Assembly (NCBI GenBank): GCA_963965975.1
Contig: OZ014411.1
Location: 10,293,501-10,357,500, forward strand
Origin: Xestospongia bergquistia
Lineage: Eukaryota > Porifera > Demospongiae > Haplosclerida > Petrosiidae
Reading direction: 5' to 3'
DNA: 64,000 nucleotides
Each line of letters starts with the position of its first letter. Position 1 is the first letter of the stretch. The notes beneath the pieces are model-generated. The model worked only from the letters and a program-made list of their open reading frames with translations. It made no database searches and was not told the DNA's origin. Of the stretch, positions 12,573 to 25,874 are shown one piece after another. Made by a program: the position numbers and the translations under genes.

Positions 12573-13661
12573 TAGGGCTTCCTTCTTTTTACGATGGAAT
12601 GTTAAGTTGTGTTTCACAGCTGACATCATTTATTTAGAAGACTAATTTTTCCACATATGGACGTTTGCCTTTACGAGATAAATGAAAGTTTGTGACCTAT
12701 TTGTCTTTTTTGTGTCCAAGTTAATATTGCTAGATATATTTAGTCAGCCAGAAATCATTATAATGTGACTTAACTATGGCTACCTGAATTAATGAGATGA
12801 TCTAGATATCACATGGTCATACTTTTACCAACAAATGATAAATCATCATATGATAAATTGTACCTATGTACCTTTGAATGATTGTGTGCATATATGTCAT
12901 TGACTATGTATTATGATGAAATAAATGGTGACAAAGGTCATTTTAATATTATTTTGTTATCTCTGTAATGAATGATTAACAAAAGTGAATAGCAATACAA
13001 TTAACCATTTATTAAAATAATTAAATAAAATAATAGTAATTAATATTAATTTGATATGTAATATGTACCGCTTGACTGTTTGTATGAATACACTGAGGGA
13101 GTGTGAGCTGGAATAATATCTATTGTTAAAGGCAGACATTACTTCAAATTTTCATAAACAATGTCTTAGCAATTTCAATATAAGATTTACTTTAAGTGAG
13201 CTTGAGTAACTTATCTATTAGTGATATATGACAAGTTAAGTAATGTTAGAAAGAACCAATTCCACTTACTAGACTCAAGTAAACTCATATTACTAACACA
13301 ATGTATAGGTGGGAGTATCTATATCCAGACTGTAGCATACAGTAACATTGGATTAGAAGTGTATTATTAAAATTAACTTTAGAACTATTACATTGTGCAT
13401 AGCTACAAAATACTGAGCATTATGGGTTCTGTATGCACAAATATTTACAATGAATCAGTAACCAAATTCATAGCTATATTGCAGTTGACATAGTAAGAAG
13501 CCATATAGTGCTATTATCAATTAAAGTTGTGATGACATAACTGGTAGTAATAGTACAAAGTTTATAACCCATATGTCCTTTATAACCCCTTGGTACACTA
13601 TACTCTATGTAAGATGAACTTTCATGTATACATTCCCTAACAAGACTTATTTACATACCAG

Positions 13662-13961
13662 CACATCTGGAGGTTGAGATCTCTGGTATTCCCTGATTTA
13701 CACCACATTTCCTGTTGTTAATATCAACTACAAATAATGTCATTGATCATAACATTTTCATTAACATTCCAGTCACACGTTCCCAATTTGTTACATGTAA
13801 TAGGAAAATGTACCAAAAATACTAAGATATTCAACATTAAAAGCATATCTAATTTGTTAAATACAAATATAGCCTTTTATTATTATGGTACTCATAGATG
13901 TAGGGACATAATTATATACAATGTGTCATATGACATGACTTATCTTGACTATGAGGTGTGA
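13662..13961 (+). pseudogene. Ig-like exon fossil, unit 2
   Basis: Same exon, with a plausible CAG acceptor in front of CACATCTGGAGG. The Trp codon of GIPW has become TGA. The second half is open (NTNIAFYYYGTHRC). Confidence 0.35.
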
Positions 13962-16212
13962 TATAATTATTGGTAGGTAATCTTGTGGATTGACTCATAT
14001 GCCGATATATCTTTTGTTCTATAATTGATAATGTTGGTACCTTCTTTCTTCATTTTCTAGTCATGACTGTCAGTATGAATAATAACAACATCTGCTAGGC
14101 AGATTATCCCATTTTTTGGCTTCAATTCCTCTGCATTAAGTTTAAGGTGGGTGTTTATGATATTCCACAATAATTCTAGATAATTATTATTTAGTGTGCA
14201 TCTTATGTGTTCTGAAAATATTGTGGAAATGAAAATTATCCAAAATATACAACTTATACAGTTCAAATTGAGGGAATGATTTTCCCATTGTTTCTTTTAG
14301 ATGATCATATTGATTACCATTTAAGGAGAAATTTCTGTTTTGTATGTAGTATGGTATGGTTGACAATAAACTGGTTAGTCAGTTGTACACTCTGTTAGGT
14401 ATTAACATTGCTGTATACACTAGTATATTATATTATGTTCAAAAGATTACATATTTGACCTGTATTATTATTATTAGTATAGTCTTATAACATACAGAAA
14501 TGTTTATATTTTATATGTACATATATTACATGTACCTTAACATATGACATATGTTGTTATATTATATGTACTTTGTCACTTAGTTAAAGACACCCATTAA
14601 CCACTAACATGTAAACAGATATGTAATAAGTATTTTATATAAGAGAGTACATTTCCTGTTGTGATAATGTACCTAATACATTGTTTATTTGGTATAGTGG
14701 ATAAAATTGTCTTTATAATATATCATACCATTAAAAACTAGCTATACTATCTTAATGAAAAGTTAAGCACTGTACATTGTATAATTTATATATTAAGGTA
14801 GGGAAAAATGTTTCAATAATATTATCAACTTGTTGTCAACCTCAAATGTAAAAATGGATTACATTCACTTACAAGAAAAAAATAAAGTATTTTTATTAGT
14901 AGTAATGTACATAAATTATTTACTTTGTTGGACTGAAAATATCAGTGTACTATTTGTAATAAGGATATATATTTTATATAAGTAAGGAAAAAACTAATAA
15001 ACAAATTATTTATTTTTAAACTGTTGAATGTTGAGATAATCATATCAACATTCTCTCTATAAAATAAATAGATCAGATAGTTCTCAGTTTGGAATATAAC
15101 TGACTACATTATATGTACATGTGTATATTAGGAGATTAATGTTATAATAATAAGTTTATGTCAACTTTATTATGTACTACAACTAGTACTCACACTAACT
15201 CTTTTAATATAACTCATTAACATAACTTATCACTTGATGCTTTTGTGTTGTAATTATGAAAGAGACTTCAAATGTACTTTTAATTGTGTGTACTAATTTT
15301 AGCTATTTGTATAAAATAGAAATATAATTACTAAAATTATACTCAGTCCTTATCTATATCATAAATTAAATTAGTTATATCATGACTTAAACAATTGACA
15401 AAATGGTTGTACTTACTGATGAAGTCCTGTCAATATATCCTGACTTCTATATTGATATACATATTATTATTGCAAGTTAGTATTTAGTATGCAGAGGAGA
15501 GTCTATATTTTAATTAATATTATAATTTTATATTTAACTTTCTATTATCACAACAAAAAGTACACAATCTTTTCTTTTAACATTTGAAATAAACCATTTA
15601 ATTTGACATTTATTAGTCAGATACTGGTTGGGTTAAGATGAGCTTAAACTCGCATCAAACGCATCAAAGAGGAAACAGTCGAAAAATGCACATCCAATTT
15701 CTTCCTAAAGAATTTTCTCACTAAGTCTTGTTATGTAATGAAGACATAATCACACACTAAAATACTCTATACATAAAACATGTACTATCATGTAATAGAA
15801 TAAACAGTGCAGACTAATTTACTATTAGTTTTATTAAATTATTTATCAAGTACAAATGTGGCAGTATAATGTAACTATATGAACTTTGTACTTTTAAATT
15901 CCTTATTGAAACAAACATAGACAAAGATTAAGGTACTGTAAAGGATGTTAATACCCTGTATGACAACATAGACATAGTTTTAAATGCATTATCAGTATAA
16001 AAATAATTTGTCCAATATAACTACAAGTTGAAAGAATGTCATTGTTAAATTGCTATTATCACTGATGGAAGGCATTGACTATGTGTATACATATATAACT
16101 AGCATGTATTCTTTACTTGTTCTTTTATCATGTCAGCTTGTTACTAGAGATATAAGAGATTAATATTTCAAATGATAAGACAATAATGGGAAATGTTGTA
16201 CTATGACATAAC

Positions 16213-16684
16213 CATAGGGGTAGGAACGATTGAAAAGCTGGGGGGCTTTAAATCATAAAAATGTAATTTAATCAGAAAAAATTAATTTCATGCAGTTATA
16301 AATGATTTTATTAGGTAATAATCAGAAGTACATGTATATGCTGATAATAACTAATCGAAAAAATGCTAAGTATTAAAGTCTATGATTATTAAAAGTAAAA
16401 AATTCTTCTGCTATTTTTTTAAAGTTTATCTTATCTGTGCAATTTTTGTTAGTTCAAATGATCTTGTGACATATTCATATTGTATCGTCATCATCCTTAT
16501 AATGACATTGGTCATTAGTACTCAACCTATGAGTATTCATATAAAAATATCAATAAAAAATGCTATAATAAGTTGTGCATCAGCATCATGACTCTATTTG
16601 TATCTGTCCTTTATTTGCAAACCTTCAAAGTTGGGGGGCCTTTAGCCCCTCCTACCCCCCCCCCCCCCCATTCCTACCGCTATG
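16213..16684. mobile_element. hAT-like MITE, copy 2
   Basis: Same element in unit 3, 472 bp, with target duplications GACATAAC at 16205-16212 and 16685-16692. One base of the right inverted end is changed (CTACCGC). The 69-codon open frame at 16,382 inside it is shared with copy 3 only because the DNA is nearly identical. Confidence 0.8.
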
Positions 16685-17083
16685 GACATAACCCTACACC
16701 AAATATTATACCAATTGAATTGCATTAAATACAAAAATATATATTTTGTAGAAATTATGAAGTAATGTCTGATTGTATTTTTTTACAATAGATATTGTTC
16801 CTGATCACTCTCCCTCCATATAGTCATCACAGATTGACATGTACTTTAGTCCTTGTTATAATCAATGAAGTACTAATAACTTATAGTGTTAGTTTCTTAT
16901 CCATTTTTTACAGTCTTCTAAGGAAGTGACCTATCAACATTGCAACAAGAGAAGTTAGTCCCTTTACTTTTACATATGGCAAGTCTTACTTTCAGGAAAG
17001 ATAGTGACTAGTAGAAAGTATTTCTTTGTAAAAGATAAATTATAATAATAACTTCCTTTTTTTAAGAGGATATACATCATCAT

Positions 17084-17673
17084 GTTCTGTTTTGTAATGG
17101 AACTGGATATCATTTGGCACATATCCCAGGAGTTGGTCTTGTAGGTATTGCAAGTTTAAATAATGCCTGTAAGTTTGAAAGAATTTCTGTATTTAATAAT
17201 GTTGTGTTTTACAAAGTACAGTTTAATTTGAATTATATTAATTAGCATATTTTTGTTTTGTTAATCTTAAAATTTGGGATAAACCAAATACTACAAGTCA
17301 AATTATCAGTCAGAGTCAAATGGGACAAATGGAATTAATTGTTATACATCCATCCTCTCTGACTTTAGTCAGTATATTATCATTTTATGTAACAACTTCA
17401 ACTATTTGTATGTATTGATCACATTGTACAGGAGCTGAGTTTACTATGGAACCTATTGGTACTCAAATTAATGTCAGACTTAAGACTGTACATAATGGAG
17501 AGAATTACTACTTAAGTGTAGGAGATGTCAATGGAGTTTGGCATGTTACAGAAGCTGAGAGAAATGATGCAGAAACTAACCACAATGCTGATCCAATGCT
17601 ATGGAAAGAGCTACATTTTAATATCATTGGACTATCTTCACTGTCTTTTAAAGCTGTACATTCATCATTTTAA
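17084..17673 (+). pseudogene. Longest plus-strand copy of the three-exon gene, unit 3
   Basis: Part of exon 1 (17084-17168, starting VLFCNGTGYH), all of exon 2 (17261-17367, 107 bp) and exon 3 (17416-17673) are recognisable. The N-terminal 20 codons including the start are missing. The exon 2 acceptor is TG instead of AG, and the exon 3 acceptor is lost with its first codon turned to TGA. Exon 3 has the unbroken frame (NGVWHVTEAERN) plus a short extension past the old stop. It is more diverged than the minus-strand genes. Confidence 0.85.
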
Positions 17674-18099
17674 TTAATACTATAATATATCTATATTTGA
17701 CTTTATATTGTCACAATCAAAAGTCCATTTTACTAGATTATCACTTTATTTTATTATTATATAACATATCTATATCATCTTATCAAATTTAATGTACATG
17801 TTACTTTTGTAATTTTATTATTAAAAGTTTCATTGAATAACAGTTGTTGTAATAAAGGATTAAAATAATAGTAGTTAACTTACCAATATGTAAAATGTCT
17901 CTAGTATTACTTGTTCAGAGTACATGTATAACGTTAGTGGCATTAAATGTTTAACCAAATAGAAGTTAGCTGTGAAAGTGACATGCCTTAATAAACTGTT
18001 AAGTGTGACATTTACCACAAGTTACTGATGACTCTTAAAAGTCACATTCATGATGAAAACAGCCAAGAAAGTGTATATATAATTTCTTTGCTTCAAATT

Positions 18100-18592
18100 A
18101 AGATTGCTTTAATAATTTGATAAGAATGTGTTAAAATTGCAGTAAAATCATGTTGAAATTATTTTAAAAATGCATTAAGATTATGTTAAAATTGAGCTAA
18201 AATAATACTTTAATTGTGTTAACATTGCATTAAATTGTGCTTCAAATTATGCTAAATTGTGTTAAAATTGCATTAAAAGTTTGTTAAAATTGTGTTAAAA
18301 TTGTGTTATAATTGCATTAAGATTGCATTAAAAGTGTGTTAAAATAGCATTAACATTGTGTTAAGATTGCATTAAAATTGTGTTAAAATTGTGTTAAAAC
18401 TGTGGTAAAATAGTGCTAAAATTGTGTTGAGATTGTGTTAAAACCGTGTTAACATTGTGTTAAAATTGAATTAAAATTGTGTTAAAATTGAATTAAAATT
18501 GTGTTAAAATTATGTTAAGATTGTGTTAAGATTGTGTTAAAGTTGTGTTAAGATTGCATTAAAACTGTGTTAAAATTGTGTTAAAATTGTTA
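18100..18592. repeat. 11-bp minisatellite in the centre of unit 3
   Basis: Same 11-bp repeat as in unit 2, about 490 bp, with a different order of the two variants, so the arrays have rearranged internally after the units were duplicated. Confidence 0.9.
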
Positions 18593-19122
18593 TAAGTTTA
18601 TTTATTACATAACATGATTTACTTGACAGAACTCTGTAGCAAAGAAATTGAATGTGCGTTTTTTGTTGACTGATTTACTCTTTGATGTGAGTCTAGTAAC
18701 TTGATAATAAATGTCACAATAAATGGTTTATTAAGGTATGTCACTAATAATGATTTACCGTCATCTTCTATTTGGTTAGACATTTAATATCATTAATATT
18801 ATGCTATGAACAAGCAATCCTAGAGACATTGGTTACTATTGTTTTTAATTTTATAGTACAGCAAGTGTTATTAAATGAAATTTAAGTAATAAAATTACAA
18901 AATTAACTACTATTATTTTAATCCTTTTTTAGAACAAATTATATTCAATGAGATTTTCATTAATAAAATTACAAAAGTAATATGTATATTAGATCTGATA
19001 AGATAATATGAAATATTCTATATAATAATAAATTAAAGTGATAATCTAGTAATGTGGACTTTTGATTGTAATAATAGAATGTCAAATATAGATATATTAT
19101 AATGTTAATTAGAATGATGACT

Positions 19123-19762
19123 CTACAGTTTTGAGGACAGTGATGATATTCCAATGATATTAAAATGTAGCTCATCCCATGGCATCGGGTCACTTTTGTG
19201 ATTAGCTTCTGCATTATTTTTCTCAGTTTCTGTAACAAGGCGAACTCCATTGATATCTCCTACACTTAAGTAGTAATTCTCTCCATTATGTACAGTCTTA
19301 AGTCTAACATTAATTTGAGTACCAATAGGTTCCATAGTAAACTCAGCTCCTGTACCTTGTGATCCCTACATACAAGATTAAAGTTGAAGTTCTAACATAA
19401 AATGATAATATACTCACTAAAGTCAGAGAGGCTGGATGTATAACAATTAGTTCCATTTGTCCCATTTGACTCTGACTGATAATTTGACTTGTAGTATTTG
19501 GTTTATCCCAAATTTTAAGATTAACTGAATAAAATATGTTAAATTAATATAGTTCAAATTAAATTGTACTTTGTAAGACACAATATTATTAAAAAGAGAT
19601 AATTCTTTTAAACTTACAGATATTATTTAAACTTGTGATGCCTACAAGACCAATTCCTGGGATATGTGCCAAATAATATCCAGTTCCATGACAGAATAGA
19701 ACATTAGTGATATTAGTAGATGGATTGTTAACATAGTCTGTTATACTCATAAGATTTGCCAT
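19123..19762 (-). CDS. Small three-exon gene, copy 3
   Basis: Exons 19762-19618, 19524-19418 and 19365-19123 are all intact and give 164 aa. It differs from copy 1 at a few residues: NNI rather than NNV at the end of exon 1, EFTMEPIG rather than EFIMEPIG in exon 3, and VTETEKNN rather than VTESEKNN. The exon 2 acceptor is TTCAG instead of TTTAG, still consensus. The TATA box is at 19895-19887. About 75 bp further upstream lies a perfect AGGTCA direct repeat with one-base spacing (19,970-19,982), not present in copies 1, 2 or 5. Confidence 0.75.
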
Positions 19763-19969
19763 GACGATTGCTAATAAAACAAAGACAATAATATAATAAG
19801 TATAATTTTTATTGAAACTCTTGTTTTCTCTTTAGTTATTTTGCAATATCTATAATTTGATGATAACTGTTAGTTGTACTCAGACACTTTATATATCGAA
19901 CTTGACAGGAACTAAAAAATAGTAATAACAAATTATGATGCATTAGGACATTACTTCCTTACACATAAA

Positions 19970-19982
19970 AGGTCAAAGGTCA
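19970..19982. promoter_or_regulatory. DR1 nuclear-receptor type element upstream of copy 3
   Basis: The plus strand reads AGGTCAAAGGTCA, a perfect direct repeat of AGGTCA with a one-base spacer, the classical site for RXR/HNF4-type receptors. It lies about 75 bp upstream of the TATA box of copy 3. Copies 1, 2 and 5 have a single AGGTCA here. Function is inference. Confidence 0.35.
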
Positions 19983-20029
19983 TTGTTTGTCCTGTAAGTA
20001 TGCAACATGTAACATCAGAAGACAAAGGA

Positions 20030-21702
20030 ATTTTCCCTCTAATATATATATATATATATTAGGGCTTCTTTCACTTTACAATGGAATGTTAAGTTGTGTT
20101 TCACAGCTGACATCAATTATTTAGAAGATTTTTCCCCATATGGACGTTTGCATTTATGAGTTAAATGAAAGTTTGTGACCTATTTGTCTTTTTTGTGTCC
20201 AAGTTAATATTGCTAGATATATTTAGTCAGCCAGAAATCATTATAATGTGACTTAACTATGGCTACCTGAATTAATGAGATGATCTAGATATCACATGGT
20301 CATACCTTTACCAACAAATGATAAATCATCATATGAATAATAGTACCTATGTACCTTTGAATGATTGTGTGCATATGTGTCATTGACTATGTATTATGAT
20401 GAAATAAATGGTGACAAAGGTCATTTTAATATTATTTTGTTATCTGTAATGAATGATTAACAAAAGTGAATAGCAATACAATTAACCATTTATTAAAATA
20501 ATGAAATAAAATAATAGTATTTAATATTAAATTGGTATATGATATATTCTCAGACAAAATAATATGATGGTGGTCCATACATCTTGACTATTTGTATGAA
20601 TACACTGAGGGAGAGTGAGCTGGAATAATATCTATTGTAAAGGCAGACATTACTTCAAATTTTCATAAACAATGTCTCATCAACTTCAATATAAGATTTA
20701 ACTTAAGTGAGCTTGAGTAACTTATCTATTAGTGATATATGACAAGTTAAGTAATGTTAGAAAGAACCAATTCCACTTAATAGACTCAAGTAAACTCATA
20801 TTACTAACACAATGTATAGGTGGGAGTATCTATATCCAGACTATAACATACAGTAACATAGGAACTTTCCCTCTAATATATATATATATATTAGGGCTTC
20901 TTTCACTTTACAATGGAATGTTAAGCTGTGTTTCACAGCTGACATCAATTATTTAGAAGATTTTTCCCTGTTAGGACGTTTGTATTTATGATTTAAATGA
21001 AAGTTTGTGACTTATTTGTCTTTTTTGTGTCCAAGTTTATATTGCTAGATATATTTAGTCAGCCAGAAATCATTATAATGTGACTTAACTATGGCTAGCT
21101 GAATTAATGAGATGATCTAGATATCACATGGTCATACTTTTACCAACAAATGATAAATCATCATATGATAAATAGTACCTATGTACCTTTGAATGATTGT
21201 GTGCATATATGTCATTGACTATGTATTATGATGAAATAAATGGTGACAAAGGTCATTTTAATATTATTTTGTTATCTCTGTAATGAATGATTAACAAAAG
21301 TGAATAGCAATACAATTAACCATTTATTAAAATAATGAAATAAAATAATAGTATTTAATATTAAATTGGTATATGATATATTCTCAGACAAAATAATATG
21401 ATGGTGGTCCATACATCTTGACTATTTGTATGAATACACTGAGGGAGAGTGAGCTGGAATAATATTTATTGTTAAAGGCAGACATTACTTCAAATTTTCA
21501 TAAACAATGTCTCATAGACTTCAATATAAGATTTAACTTAAGTGAGCTTGAGTGAATTATCTATTAGTGATATATGACAAGTTAAGTAATGTTAGAAAGA
21601 ACCAATTCCACTTACTAGACTCAAGTAAACTCATATTACTAACACAATGTATAGGTGGGAGTATCTATATCCAGACTATAACATACAGTAACATTGGATT
21701 AG
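20030..21702. repeat. Local 835-bp tandem duplication in unit 3
   Basis: The segment from the CCCTCTAA-TA tract to the CCAGACTATAACATACAG motif occurs twice in a row. The motif starts at 20,836 and again at 21,671, an offset of 835 bp. The junction is near 20,867, at a short TAACAT..GGAA similarity. Confidence 0.85.
20042..20060. repeat. TA microsatellite, unit 3, first copy
   Basis: Short (TA)n tract between the same CCCTCTAA and TTAGGGC flanks. It is repeated at 20,876-20,892 by the local 835-bp duplication. Confidence 0.9.
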
Positions 21703-21884
21703 AAGTGTATTATAAAATTAACTCTAGAACTATTACATTGTGCATAGCTACAAAATACTGAGCATTATGGTGATGACATAACTGGTAGTACTAGTACAAA
21801 GTTTATAACCCATTGGTACACTATACTCTATGTAAGATGAACTTTCATGTATACATTCCCTAACAAGACTTATTTACATACCAG

Positions 21885-22184
21885 CACATCTGGAGGTTGA
21901 GATCTCTGGTATTCCCTGATTTACACCACATTTCCTGTTCTTAATATCAACTACAAATAATGTCATTGATCATAACATTTTCATTAACATTCCAGTAACT
22001 CGTTCCCAATTTGTTACATGTAATAGGAAAATGTACCAAAAATACTAAGATATGCAACATTAAAAGCATATCTAATTTGTTAAATACAAATATAGCCTTT
22101 GATTATTATGGTACTTATAGTTGTAAGGATATAATTATACACAATGTGTTATATGACATGACTTGTCTTGACTATGATGTGTGA
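21885..22184 (+). pseudogene. Ig-like exon fossil, unit 3
   Basis: Same exon with the TGA for Trp, and with FDYYGTYSCKDIII in the second half. No intact frame. Confidence 0.35.
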
Positions 22185-24422
22185 TATAATTATTGGTAGG
22201 TAATGTTGTGGGTTGACTCATATGCCGATATATCTTTTTTCTATAATTGATAATGTTGGTACCTTCTTTCTTCATTTTCTAGTCATGACTGTTAGTATAA
22301 TTAATAACAACATCTGCTAGGCAGATTATCCCATTTTTTGGCTTCAATTCCTCTGCATTAAGTTTAAGGTGGGTGTTTATGATATTCCACAATAATTCTA
22401 GATAATTATTATTTAGTGGGCATCTTATGTGTTCTGAAAATATTGTGGAAATGAAAATTATCCAAAATATACAACTTATATAGTTCAAATTGAGGGAATG
22501 ATTGTGCCATTGTTTCTTTTAGATGATCATATTGATAACCATTTAAGGAGAAATTTCTGTTTTGTATGTAATATGGTATGGTTGACAATAAACTGGTTAG
22601 TCAGTTGTACACTCTATTAGGTATTGACATATCTGTATACACTAGTATATTATATTATGTTCAAAAGAAGATTATATAATTGACCTGTATTATTATTAAT
22701 GATGTAGTCTTATAACATACAGAAATGTTTATATTTTATATGTACATATATTACATGTACCTTAATATATGACATATGTTGTTATATTATATGTACTTTG
22801 TCACTTAGTTAAAGACACCCATTAAACTACTAAACATGTAAACAGATATGTAATAAGTATTTTATATAAGAGAGTACATTCCTGTTGTGATAATGTACCT
22901 AATACATTGTTTATATGGTATAGTGGATAAAATTGTCTTTATGATATATCATACCATTAAAAACTAGCTATACCTTCTTAATGAAAAGTTAAGCACTGTA
23001 CATTGTATAATTTATACATTAAGGTAGGGAAAAATGTTTCAACAATATTATCAACTTGTTGTCAACCTCAAATGTAAAAATAGACCACATTCACTTACAA
23101 GAAAAAATAAAGTATTTTTATTAGTAGTAGTGTACATGAATTATTTACTTTGTTGGACTGAAAATATCAGTGTACTATTTGTAATAAGGATATATATTAT
23201 ATATAAGTAGGGAAAAAACTAATAAACAAATTATTTATTTTTAAACTGTTGAATGTTGAGATGATCATATCAACATTCTCTCTATAAAATAAATAGATCA
23301 GGTAGTTCTCAGTTTGGAATATAACTGACTACATTATATGTACATGTGTATATTAGGAGATTAATGTTATAATAATAAGTTTATGTTAACTTTATTATGT
23401 ACTACAACTAGTACTCACACTAACTCTTTTAATATAACTCATTAACATAACTTATCACTTGATGCTTTTGTGTTGTAATTATGAAAGTGGTATACTTTTA
23501 ATTGTGTGTACTAATTTTAGCTATTTATATAGAATAGAAATATAATTACTAAAATTATACTCAGTCCTTTTCTATATCATGAATTAAATTAGATATATCA
23601 TGAATTAAACAATTGACAAAATGGTTGTACTTACTGATGAAGTCCTGTCAATATATCCTGACTTCTATATTGATATACATATTATTATTGCAAGTTAGTA
23701 TTTAGTATGCAGAGGAGAGTCTATATTTTAATTAATTTTATATTTCACTTTCTATTATCACAACAAAAAGTACACAATCTTTTCTTTTAACATTTGAAAT
23801 AAACCATTTAATTTGACATTTATTAGTCAGATACTGGTTGGGTTAAGATGAGCTTAAACTCGCATCAAACGCATCAAAGAGGAAACAGTCAAAAAATGCA
23901 CATCCAATTTCTTCCTAAAGAATTTTCTCACTAAGTCTTGTTATGTAATGAAGACATAATCACACACTAAAATACTCTATACATAAAACATGTACTATCA
24001 TGTAATAGAATAAACAGTGCAGACTAATTTACTATTAGTTTTATTAAATTATTTATCAAGTACAAATGTGGCAGTATAATGTAACTATATGAACTTTGTA
24101 CTTTTAAATTCCTTATTGAAACAAACATAGACAAAGATTAAGGTACTGTAAAGGATGTTAATACCCTGTATGACAACATAGACATAGTTTTAAATGCATT
24201 ATCAGTATAAAAATAATTTGTCCAATATAACTACAAGTTGAAAGAATGTCATTGTTAAATTGCTATTATCACTGATGGAAGGCACTGACTATGTGTATAC
24301 ATATACAACTAGCATGTATTCTTTACTCGTTCTTTTATCATGTCAGCTTGTTACTGGAGATATAAGAGATTAATATTTCAAATGATAAGACAATAATGGG
24401 AAATGTTGTACTATGACATAAC

Positions 24423-24892
24423 CATAGGGGTAGGAACGATTGAAAAGTTGGGAGGCTTTAAATCATGAAGAAGTAATTTGATCAGAAAAATTAATTTCAT
24501 GCAGTTATAAATGTGATTATTAGGTAATAATCAGAAGTACATGTATATGCTGATAATAACTAATCGAAAAAATGCTAAGTATTAAAGTCTATGATTATTA
24601 AAAGTAAAAAATTCTTCTGCTATTTTTTTAAAGTTTATCTTATCTGTGCAATTTTTGTTAGTTCAAATGATCTTGTGACATATTCATATTGTATCGTCAT
24701 CATCCTTATTATGACATTGGTCATTAGTACTCAACCTATGAGTATTCATATAAAAATATCAATAAAAAATGCTATAATAAGTTGTGCATCAGCATCATGA
24801 CTCTATTTGTATCTATCCTTTATTTGCAAACCATCAAAGTTTGGGGGCCTTTAGTCCCTCCTGCAACCTCCCCCCCCATTCCTATTACTATG
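24423..24892. mobile_element. hAT-like MITE, copy 3, decaying right end
   Basis: Same element in unit 4, 470 bp. The right end has drifted (CCTATTACTATG), the C run is reduced to about eight, and the right target copy is GATATAAC against GACATAAC at 24415-24422. Confidence 0.75.
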
Positions 24893-25692
24893 GATATAAC
24901 CCTGCACCAAATATTATACCAATTGAATTGCATTAAATACAAAAATATATATTTTGTAGAAATTATGAAGTAATGTCTGATTGTATTTTTTTACAATAGA
25001 TATTGTTCCTGATAACTCTCCCTCCATATAGTCATAACAGATTGACATGTACTTTAGTCCTTGTTATATTCACTGAAGTACTAATAATTTATATTTATAT
25101 TATCATTAGTATTTCAAAAGTGCCAGTGTTAGTATCCCATCCATTTTTTACAATGCCAAAAACTATGCTGTTCAGAGATCATCTTATAAATTTAGGTTTC
25201 TATAGTTTCCATAGTGTATTTGTCATTTAAAGATTTAACTTTCATCTATCTAGTTATGTATACTTGGACACAAAAAAGGACAAGTTGATCACAAACTTTT
25301 ACTTGACTTATCAGTGTAAAAATCCATTTATGAAATTCAATTAAAATAGTCTTCTATGAACTATCAACATTCCATAGTAACAAGAGAAGGAAGGAAGTAA
25401 AAATCCATTTATGAAATTCAATTAAAATAGTCTTCTAAGGAAGTGAACTATCAACATTCTATTGTAACAAGAGAAGGAAGTCCTTTACCTTTACACAAAA
25501 CATGTCTTACTTTCAGGAAAGATAGTGACCAGTAGAAAGTATTCCTTTGTAAAAGTTAAATTATAATAATAACTTCCTTTTTTTAAGAGGATATACATCA
25601 TAACTTGTCATTACTAATTTGCCTCGAGCTTCTGACTTTAATGAGTATATTATCATTTTATGTTAGAACTTCAACTTTAATTTTGTATATAA

Positions 25693-25874
25693 GGATCACA
25701 AGGTACAGGAGCTGAGTTTATTATGGAACCTATTGGTACTCAAATTATTGTTAGACTTAAGACTGTACATAATGGAGAGAATTATTACTTAAGTGCAGGA
25801 GATGTCAATGGAGTTTGCCTTGTACAGAAGCTGAGAAAAATAATGCAGAAGCCAATCAAAATACCAACACAATA
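25693..25874 (+). pseudogene. Truncated exon 3 copy of the three-exon gene, unit 4
   Basis: Exon 3 begins at 25693 behind a mutated acceptor (TAA for TAG). It shows the same one-base loss after GVCL as the unit 1 and unit 5 copies, and is cut off at about 25,874 by a deletion that joins it to centre sequence. Confidence 0.8.

Larger units (their letters stand above)
7986..14309. repeat. Tandem array unit 2 (type B centre with minisatellite)
   Basis: Second unit, about 6.3 kb. It lacks the MITE and carries reduced gene fragments at 9396-9665 (minus) and 9964-10065 (plus) instead of a longer plus-strand copy. Its centre is the 11-bp minisatellite, followed by the minus-strand gene, a TA tract and an Ig-like fossil. 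Bases 9,666-9,960 do not match the other units by eye and may be an insertion with no visible gene. Bases 7986-9390 match the gene-free left part of unit 1. Confidence 0.9.
14310..22531. repeat. Tandem array unit 3 (type B centre), longest unit
   Basis: Third unit, about 8.2 kb. It has a full MITE, the longest plus-strand gene copy, the 11-bp minisatellite, the intact minus-strand gene and an internal 835-bp tandem duplication that explains its extra length. Bases 14,310-16,200 have no recognisable gene and closely match the corresponding part of unit 4. Confidence 0.9.

Noticed and set aside
16382-16591. 69-codon frame inside the hAT-like MITE, repeated at 24591-24800
   Set aside because: It is identical only because the MITE copies are nearly identical; it is broken in copy 1 and resembles no transposase.
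25003-25230. Frames of 61-75 codons starting MFLITLPPYSH at 2475, 25003 and 31094
   Set aside because: They are opposite-strand shadows of the decayed exon segment related to the Gly/Trp family (minus-strand reading VMTTWRESDLEQY).
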